Positions 10,666-24,205 of a stretch of 24,205 nucleotides of DNA are shown here, in pieces. The DNA comes from Ettlia oleoabundans. Its lineage: Eukaryota; Chlorophyta; Chlorophyceae; Chlamydomonadales. Below the pieces are notes generated by a model, which saw nothing but the letters and a program-made list of their open reading frames with translations, had not been told where the DNA came from and did no database searches. The position numbers and the translations under genes are program-made. The DNA is taken from NCBI GenBank assembly GCA_019693395.1, contig JAAMXP010004471.1, positions 1 to 24,205 of the forward strand. The letters are read 5' to 3'. Numbering within the stretch: the first letter of the stretch is position 1; the number at the start of each line of letters is the position of its first letter.

Positions 10666-11623
10666 TCCTAAGACAATTTGTATGGTACCCCGACGGGAAT
10701 GGCAGGGTGGGGGATGGGGGTGGAAAGTCTCCGACCCCTGCTGTCCACCTTCCGGACATGTCAGGACAGCTTGCCAAAGCCAGGTCAGCACGGGCCTTCG
10801 GCTTAGCGTGAGATGTGTGGCTTGCAGTGCGTGGGTAAAATTGCAACCTCAGTCAGAAACAGGGGCAGGGGAAGAGCGCCTTGCAGCGCCTGTTTGGGCT
10901 TGCAGGCTGGTGAACGAGCATGCCAACATGCCGCTCCCTCCCTTCCGCCGTAAACCCGGCCCTTTTTGCAGGGCACTGGGCCCTGAAGTTCCCTCATTCC
11001 TTGTCAACCTGGGTGCCCCATCCAAATAACCTCCGGCTCCTGCAACCGCCAAGACGAGCCCTGCCCGCCCCTGCCCGCGCGTGCGCCACGGCGTCGGGCG
11101 CGTTCACACCCCAAGGGTTGTCATTTTAATTGCGAAATATACCCTAAATAGCCGAAACTTTGCAGGAAACTGCGCCGGCCGCATATCGAATGCAACACCA
11201 GGGGACTCTGTTGGAACGTTGGGATGTTGCTTGGGGGCAACTGGGGCCCCAGTTGGTAGCCCTAGCTGGACATGACTCTACAAGGAGTTGCTCTGCCCAC
11301 CAGAGTCTTATTTCTCACTGATATCAATCATAGTCTGCTCCTCAGGGACCATCTCCCAAACAACGCCTCTGCGGTTGCCCTGCCCGACAAGCGGCCAGGC
11401 TGCCGCCAGACGGCAGTGACGCCCTGCTCCCATCATCGCACCGCTGGCGTCACAGAGTGCAGGGCTGGCGCTGAACAACCTGCACACTGGCGCAACCTGG
11501 GATGCTTACATGATGTTGGGTGACAGCATGCTGCTTCAGCCAAGGCCAGGAGCGAGGTCGTGCTGCTGTTCCCAGCGACAAGTAGTGCCGCCAAAAAAAC
11601 TTGGTCCTGTAATCACAGGTAAC

Positions 11624-11649
11624 TACAGTATTGGAATACAGTATTGGAA
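11624..11649. repeat. 13-bp tandem duplication
   Basis: The unit TACAGTATTGGAA occurs twice, exactly and head to tail. It lies in non-coding DNA and is most simply replication slippage. Confidence 0.9.
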
Positions 11650-11803
11650 ACCTCTGTGAGGCAGCTGTCTCAAAGTAAGTGGCTTGCGTAGTAACTGGTA
11701 GCTCTAGGTAAAATGCAAAATCAAGCAAATACAAAATAGCTTGGAATGGTGGAGTGCAGGGGAGCAGAGCACGCTGCTGGCAAACCCCGTGTCACGGCTG
11801 CAC

Positions 11804-13347
11804 TCAAGGCAGCAGGTTTTCGTGGTTTACTTCGGGGGAAGTGTCAAACTCAATTGACAGGCTGGGTTTGCGTGCTGCCATGATTTTTAGCGCCTCAGCC
11901 ATTGCACCGGTGCCGGGGTCGTCACAGTGCCAGATCAGCCCGCGCAGCTGTGGAAGCTTGGCGCTCCACTCCTGGAGAAGCAATTACTCGGGATCAGCAG
12001 GTTCGTAAGAGCAGTACGTAAATTGGAGGAGGCATTCCAGCTCACGTGCCGCAGACGAGGTCTGCAAGCCTGCGACATGCACTGGCAGCTCGAAATGTCG
12101 CATGCTGGCCAGCAGGGCCCTGCAGGCAGCACCAGGTCCTCTAAAGGACGGCCATACAAACCAAAGTCCAAACAAAAACGCTGGAGCTGGGATAGTTGCA
12201 TCAGCGCCGCGGCTGGCAGGTTGTGGGTGCTGGTGAGGTGTAAGCGCAACCTGGTCAGCAGAGTGAGCGGCGCCAGAAGAGCGCTTAGCCGTGCCGCCGG
12301 TCCGCCGGGAACAGTGCTTTGCACTGAGTGCTCATTGTGCAGGGAGAGGGCCTGGATCCAGGTGAGCTTCACAGGCAGCCTGGGCGGCTCTTGTTGGCCT
12401 CCAGGTTGAGCTGCCTCAAAGAAGTGAGGCGGGCTAGCGCCTCATACTCTGCCGCTTCGTAGCTTGCATTGTCGATGTGAAGCATTTACAGCCTGGGCAG
12501 ACAGCAAACCTGCGGAAACACGCAGAAAGAGGCTTCTGTCTGGAATACCGTTGTGTTGAGTGGGTAACGAAAGCAGCAGTGAGTTTGGTAACAGCAGCTG
12601 GAAGCCCCGAAACGCACAATGTGGAAAAATAAGGCAGCTGACAAGGCCACAAGTTTTTTGGTGAACATGTGCCTTGGCCTCCCAACTGTGGGATGCAGTC
12701 ACACCTGATCTGGAAAGCGCCCTGAGGGGCAGTTGAACCACAGGCGCGTCAGGGAGGGGGGCGGGGTGGCTGCAGGGGGCCGGGCCCTGCACTCAAGCTG
12801 GCGCAGGTCACGCAGCGTTGCAATCCACCCACCGATGCACAGCGGCAGGTCGAACAACAGCACCAGCTTTTCTAGGCCGCCAGCCACCCCGCAGGCTGTT
12901 GATGCAGCACCCACCCGCGACTGTGCCTCCTCAACTGCTGCTGCATCCACTGGCGCTTGAAATCGTGGTAAGTCGAGCCGCAGATGAACCATGCGTCCAG
13001 CTGCACGATGCATCAGCAATTGCACAGAGAGCGGAGCTGGGCCAGCTGCAGCGGGCGAGTGCACCTAATCTGCACGCGACGCAGCAGGGCTGGGGACACG
13101 GCCAGCTCCCGCCACCTCCGGCACACCAGGGTCGTCACGCCATGCCTGCTTGGGATCAGAGAACCGTGCAATCAACCTTTCGAGCTCGCTAAACCACAAC
13201 GGTGATGTCCGTCTCCGCCATTTCAGCACTGATGCAAACAAACCTTGCTGCATAGTTGTGCAACAGTTTGGCTGACCTGCTTCTGTTGTCGGGGAGGAGG
13301 CTAAGCACGCGAACGAAGACAGCTGGCAGCGAGTTGATGGCAACCAT
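11804..13347 (-). pseudogene. Broken tandem copy of the F-box/LRR gene
   Basis: The order of homologous blocks and both intron positions match the neighbour at 8540-10482. The former exons are about 13347-13277, 13145-12715 and 12509-11804. The F-box remnant is INSLPAVFVRVLSLLPDNR, then VCRRWRELAVSPALLRR. The later blocks are GGLEKLVLLFDLPLCIGGW, ALARLTSLRQLNLEAN, HFELPVHVAGLQT and a C-terminal AARKPSLSIEF. The intact neighbour has an equivalent for each block. Lesions seen by aligning the two: a +1 shift near 13015-13025, an in-frame TAA at 12488-12486, a -1 shift near 12367-12378, a -1 shift near 12105-12116, and a TAA at 11986-11984. Introns are kept, so this is a DNA duplicate and not a retrocopy. 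Sequencing error could explain one lesion but hardly all five. Confidence 0.85.
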
Positions 13348-13449
13348 GAGCCTGCTGCACAACTGGTCCGATTGCAGGAGGCTTCTAATTTCAACCCCGA
13401 GAGATCCTCATCTATTGTTGATGGTTGGCTGAGGAACTAACACGTCCAT

Positions 13450-13454
13450 TTACA
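13450..13454 (-). terminator. TGTAA polyadenylation signal of the ArfGAP gene
   Basis: TTACA on the + strand reads TGTAA on the minus strand, 67 bp after the ArfGAP stop codon. The spacing is good for a chlorophyte poly(A) signal. It leaves only about 100 bp before the start of the F-box pseudogene. Confidence 0.6.
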
Positions 13455-13520
13455 TTGAAAAAAATTGAGAACCAGTTGCTGAATGGCCAGGCTGTCACTT
13501 CTGCATACACTCCCGACACT

Positions 13521-19786
<6,266 letters not shown>

Positions 19787-20327
19787 CGTGCCACCAGCCG
19801 CTGGCCTGTCTACGCCAATCTCTCCTGTGCTTTGCTAGCTGATTGCTGCCACCTGCAGACCAAAGTGGAAATAAACAATGCGGCATGCCATCAGAGAATG
19901 ATTGGCTGAAAGCCGGTGAGCGGGCGGGTGGAAGGGGCGGGTGGTCGGTGTGTGCCATTGGCGGGCATTGTCGAGCAGCCGGCCGCTCGCGGCATTGCAT
20001 GCACCTGTCACAGGCGTGCCTCGTGTGATTTCAAGCACGCTGGTCTCCTCGATGAAGAGGCCGACGGGTCAAAGGCGACCCAGAAAGCGGAGCTGCATGG
20101 ATAAGGGGGTGTACAGCGATGGAAAGGAGACCAACGTCCTGTGCAATGCTGTAGAAGGCTAATAGATGAGTGCCTGCTGGGCCATGCTGCGGTTGAAGTT
20201 GAGCGAGATGCAAAACACACATGGTGGCATTGCGCGGTTGCTGTGTTGATTATTGCATTGCTCGCATCGACGGGGCCAGCGCGTTGTTGTCCCTGCCAGA
20301 GGCGGGCAGCTTGCAGCAGGCAGCACC
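19787..20327. promoter_or_regulatory. Shared upstream region of divergent ArfGAP and Tousled-like kinase genes
   Basis: 541 bp separate the two start codons, so both promoters and 5' UTRs must fit here unless further non-coding exons lie elsewhere. It contains GC-box-like GGGGCGGG near 19934 and an E2F-like core TTGGCGGGC at 19958-19966. No clear TATA box is seen. Short upstream ATGs occur on the + strand (for example near 20051), and their relevance depends on the unknown transcription start. Confidence 0.6.
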
Positions 20328-23300
20328 ATGGGCAGCAGCCTGCCTGTCGATGCGATGGAGATTCTGCACCGTTTATCCGCCTCCAACGAAGGACAGCAGC
20401 AGGGCCTCCCGGACAAGATAGCGCGGCTGGAGCGCCGTCTTACGGTGCCGCCTTCCCCCGTGGTATCCCGTGACATTGCGGGATCAATGTTATTGAACCA
20501 GAACAGCGTGCACAGCGTCACGCAGCAGCCAAGCAGCGCACAGCGCGGCCAGCGGGATGCCACGCCCTCCATTTCGAACACCCAGCTGCAGGCGGCCGGG
20601 CGCAGCCTGGACAGCTTGGAAGCCAATAGCGAGAATCCCAGCAAGCGCCGTAGGGTGCAGGTCAGCGGTGAACCTGGCCAGGCCAGTTCAAAAGCAGCAC
20701 CGCCGACGACCGGCGCAGGCGGAGTGGGACGGGGTGTGTCACCCTCTGCGCAGCAGCGGCCCTCCCTGTCCCCCTTCCTAACCACCGAGGTCGGCGGTGC
20801 TGGTGGCGCTCCCAAGCAACAGCCCACCCCCACCAGCAGTAAGAGACAGAAGAACACCATTAGCAGGTACTTCCCAACCATCAGCGGCGGCGGCATCGGT
20901 GGCGAGCCGCTGGCAGCAACGGGAGCCAAGCAGCCGCTGAGTGCAGTCTCTCCAGCTGCGCTATCAGATCCACAGCCTGCCCCAGCAGTAGCAGCCTTGG
21001 TGCAGAACCTGCAGTCTGAAGCCCAGCGTTTGCGGTGAGCGGCGTTTGTCCGGCACTTGCAACCTTGCATTTTGGTAGTTGAGCTGTTGCATTCTGCGCG
21101 GCACCGCCACTAAGACGCCTCCCACCCTATGTAACAGCACCGCCTTGCCGTGCGCCTCGAGTGTGCTGTCTGGAAGGAAGCCCTGATGTTGCATTGCTGG
21201 GACAGCACGTGCAAAAGCCATCGCCAAGCACCAGCGCACCTCTTCGCTGGCGCCACTCTTACACGGCGCCGCTGCACTACCAAGCCACCACCCTGCGCCT
21301 GCCTGCCTGCTTGGCTGCTCCACCCCGTCGCAGGGAGGACAACCAGCGGTTGCATGGCGAGTTAGAGCAGGCTCAGCAGTGCCAGGCAGAGCTCAGCAGC
21401 AGTCTGGAGCGGTTGGAGGCAGAAGTAGCAGAGGCGCGGCAGGCCAGTAGCAGCCGGGACGGCAGCGTGCGTGCCGCACTGCTGCGCCTTGCCACCGCCA
21501 ATGCGCGGCAGGAGAGGGAGGTCAAGCTCCAGCGGCTGCAAGCGGCGGCGCCGCGCTTGGGCTGTCTCGGGGTGCGGCGGCGAGGCATTGAAGTGCACGA
21601 GGTGAGATGGCTGGGAGGTGATGGGACAGGGTGGCGGTGCCCTTGCCTGTCCAGCATCTGTGGCTTCTGGCCCAAAGCAGTGGTTGCAACAAATGTGACG
21701 GGCATCAGCGCGAGTCTTTGGATCCAGCATTTAGTGTATAATAGGGTAATCTAATGTGTGGTAGCATCATGATGCATCACATATGTCAGCCTGGCAGGAA
21801 CTGTTATCCAGGTTAAAGAAGCTGACAAAGTTGGATTCTTATGCCCGCTCCGCTGTTTGCTGATAAAACCACTGCCGACTGCTCTGTCATGCCATGGCTC
21901 GTACCACACCATGCAGGTGTGGGAGGATGGTCAGGCTTTCAAGGACGTACAGCTCAAGCTGCGGGTCCTGGCGGAGCAGCGGGAGAGCATAGAAGCGGCA
22001 CGCAAGGCCTGCAAGCGGCGCCTGCCGCTGCCCGGCCAGGCGGTGCCTCAAGAGCGAGGCGGTGAGCCAGGAGTGGTGGCGGCAGCGGCCAGCGTGCTAC
22101 ACCCCGATGACTGGGTGGTGCAGGTGGGCCTTCCTCCACAAGCTGGCCTGCCGGCAGCTGTGCTGGCAACTAATGGCACTGGTCAATGGAGCACCGCGCC
22201 CCCTGATGCTGCCCGTAGCTATGAATGTGTTTGCCAATAATGATGCTCTCTGTTGTCTCCAACCACTTTAGCCCTTGCCCCAAGCCCCTTGTCCAACCCT
22301 CGCGATCGCCTCATTATGACTATGCCTCCAAACTTGCTGTTGCCTCTAAACATTGATTCCAATGCCCCTCCCTGCCCGTTTTCCTTTTGCCGCTCTTGTT
22401 TGAACGCTTCGCCAAAATGCAGGAGGAGATCTTCAAGGCGCGGCTGGCGGCTGTGAAGCGGGAGGATGAATCGCTGAAGGGGGAGCTCGCACGGCTGGAG
22501 GCGGAGAAGGTGGCACACATACGGTGAGTGCCTGGGTGGCGATTGGAGGGTCAGGGGTGGGGTCCCAGGGTACCAACCTTCCCATCATGGTAGGAATCCC
22601 CGTACCTTGCACCAAGGTAGCTGAGCGATGGTTTGAGCGGGGCAAAACACAGGTGAAGGTAGCTGCCCATCTTGCTGCCGCCGCTCAGCCTAAACCATGC
22701 CCCGTTTGCAGCTTCTCGCCCTTATGTGTTGACCATTCCCAAATCCACCATTTCGCTCCGGAATTTTTGCTTGCCCGGCTTCGCCATGTCTCGCTGTTGT
22801 TGCTCTCCCCATAGTCACTTCCTCGTCCTATTCCACTTACTCGCAATGTTATTACTCCACCCTTGTTGCACCTCGTTTAAACCCTTTGCTAAATAAAATA
22901 TGGCGATAGGGAGCTGAAGCGTGCCAAGGACGAGGAGATGAGCCGCTTCAGTGGCTTCCCGGTGTTGAACAACCGCTACCTCCTCATGAAGCTGCTGGGA
23001 AGAGGCGGCTTCTCAGAAGTGTACAAGGTGGGTGAGTGGGGGTGTGGGGTGGGTGAGTGGGTGCATTGCGCGAGATGTGTGTATGTATCGGGTGGATTAA
23101 TGCTGTGCAGTGTACAAGGCGTCTGTGAGAGCGGGTGGGTGTGTGATACACAGTGGATGGGTATGGTGATGGCATGATGTATTATCATGCCTTCCTTATT
23201 CTTCTAGCAGTCACCTTAATGTCTCCTTTCCGCCCGTCTTGCCTTCCCCTGTTGTACTTAGATCAACACACTGCCACCCACCGAGGCATTCACCTTCCCC

Positions 23301-24205
23301 AATGCAGGCCTTTGACCTTGTGGGGCTGCGGGAGGTGGCTTGCAAGATACACCAGCTCAACTCACAGGCAAGAAACGCACACACAGCCACACATGCACGG
23401 TCACAGGGCTCGATGCTCACTGGTGCATGCATGCTTCCGCCATGCAGCATTTTAGTGCGAGGATGCTGATGCCTGCTTCTTCCTATAGCCGCACTTCTCC
23501 TGAGCGTCATCCTCCAACTTTGCATCCACCTTGCTGCCCTTATACCCATCCCTCCTTCTGTGCCCTATCAATCTCCTCCCTGCCCACGTTCTGCTGCACA
23601 TGCCCGGCTTTGTGGCTTTCCTGGTTCACTCACATTGTCCCCCTCCTCTTTTCATCCCCTCTTGAAAGGTTTCCGTCTTCCACCCCTGTCCATCCCTGCA
23701 GTGGCCTGAGAACAAGAAGGCCAGTTACGTGAAGCACTCGGTGCGGGAGTACCACATACACAGGGAACTGAAGCACCCTAGGTAGGTGCAGCGACACTCT
23801 AGTGCAGCCCAGCCTGGCCGTTGCCTTGTGAGAAAAATGGGATTTGGCTGAACACCACTCTCACCTTCCAACCTTTCCCCGGTTGTCTTCTGTCGGTCAA
23901 ATGAGAGTCGTGCTGGTGCGGCTGTGTCCCGTCTATACTCACACTTACACACGCCTCCTCACCTCCCGTATACCTTGCTGTCCCCCTCTCAGGATTGTGC
24001 CGCTTCTGGACATCTTTGAAATTGACAACAACACCTTTGCCACTGTGCTGGAGCTGGTTTGGGGCGGGGACCTGGATGCCTACTGCAAGCTGCATGAGGT
24101 GTGGAAAGTGGTGTGTGTGTGCTTGCGCGCACGCATGGGATTTGGTGGGTGGGATCAAACGGGTGTCGTGGTGGTGGTTGTCTTGTGTGGTGGTGGTGGT
24201 GGTGG
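20328..24205 (+). CDS. TLK: Tousled-like protein kinase, 3'-partial (549 residues visible, eight exons)
   Basis: This nuclear Ser/Thr kinase family acts in replication-coupled chromatin assembly by phosphorylating Asf1. Exons: 20328-21034, 21334-21601, 21917-22123, 22423-22523, 22910-23027, 23308-23367, 23702-23781 and 23993-24098, phases consistent; a further donor at 24099 leads off the window. The start ATG at 20328 gives the plant-Tousled-like opening [13 protein letters not shown] at residues ~27-39. Low-complexity sequence follows, with a basic cluster KRRR (106-109), a likely nuclear signal. Coiled coil runs ~235-450 with the family block [11 protein letters not shown]. The kinase domain starts near 445 ([20 protein letters not shown]). 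It has the Gly loop at 458-466, ATP-binding K480 in VACK and an alpha-C glutamate in [11 protein letters not shown], then [13 protein letters not shown] and GGDLD. The catalytic loop and C-lobe are outside the window. The intron at 23368 uses a GC donor. Confidence 0.95.
24165..24205. repeat. (GTG)n-rich tract in Tousled-like kinase intron
   Basis: Repeated GTG/GGT triplets, broken once by TTGTCTTGT, run to the window edge inside the intron that starts at 24099. This simple repeat may extend further. Confidence 0.85.

Larger units (their letters stand above)
10483..11803. other. Intergenic between the F-box gene and its broken copy
   Basis: About 1.3 kb separate the two F-box loci. It contains the F-box gene's upstream region with a G-rich/palindromic stretch (10620-10728) and a short hairpin (AATTAC at 10553-10558 with GTAATT at 10569-10574). 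An exact 13-bp tandem duplication lies at 11624-11649. A TTACA at 11506-11510 (TGTAA on the minus strand) may be the old poly(A) signal of the pseudogene. The remaining short open frames show no domain. Confidence 0.6.

Noticed and set aside
20159..21070. 303-codon minus-strand open frame opposite the Tousled-like kinase start
   Set aside because: It is antisense to a well-supported coding exon with recognisable Tousled N-terminus; the frame is open only because of codon composition.

Overview
This window reads as nuclear DNA of a green alga (Chlorophyta, probably a core chlorophyte). The genes are intron-dense, with roughly 150-360 bp introns whose acceptors are mostly TGCAG. DNA is GC-rich with abundant CAG/TGC-type low complexity, TGTAA-type polyadenylation signals occur, and the proteins most resemble plant/algal families: a plastid-type ferredoxin-nitrite reductase, a plant-type BAR-PH-ArfGAP-ankyrin protein and a Tousled kinase. 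The species cannot be fixed from sequence alone.

Layout, left to right. (1) 146-3542 (+): the last ten exons of ferredoxin-nitrite reductase; its 5' end lies outside the window. (2) 4499-7613 (+): a bZIP transcription factor with a non-canonical basic region. (3) 8540-10482 (-): an F-box/leucine-rich-repeat protein in three exons, convergent with the bZIP gene. (4) 11804-13347 (-): a tandem, intron-bearing but broken copy of that F-box gene. (5) 13521-19786 (-): a 19-exon, 883-residue BAR-PH-ArfGAP-ankyrin (ACAP/AGD-type) protein; all exon phases join and the total is divisible by three. (6) 20328-24205 (+): the N-terminal part of a Tousled-like kinase, divergent from the ArfGAP gene across a 541 bp shared upstream region and cut by the window edge inside the kinase domain.

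The genes are ordinary single eukaryotic units (nitrogen assimilation, transcription, ubiquitin ligase adaptor, vesicle traffic, chromatin/replication kinase). They do not form an obvious pathway cluster, and I see no mobile element, RNA gene, CRISPR array or unknown multi-gene system. The unusual signals are in gene structure: six of about 41 introns use GC-AG splice sites, all with CAG|GC donors. One of these lies inside the bZIP domain, is 246 nt long and has no in-frame stop, so retention would insert 82 residues between basic region and zipper. There is also a 37-nt microexon encoding the ArfGAP arginine-finger loop.
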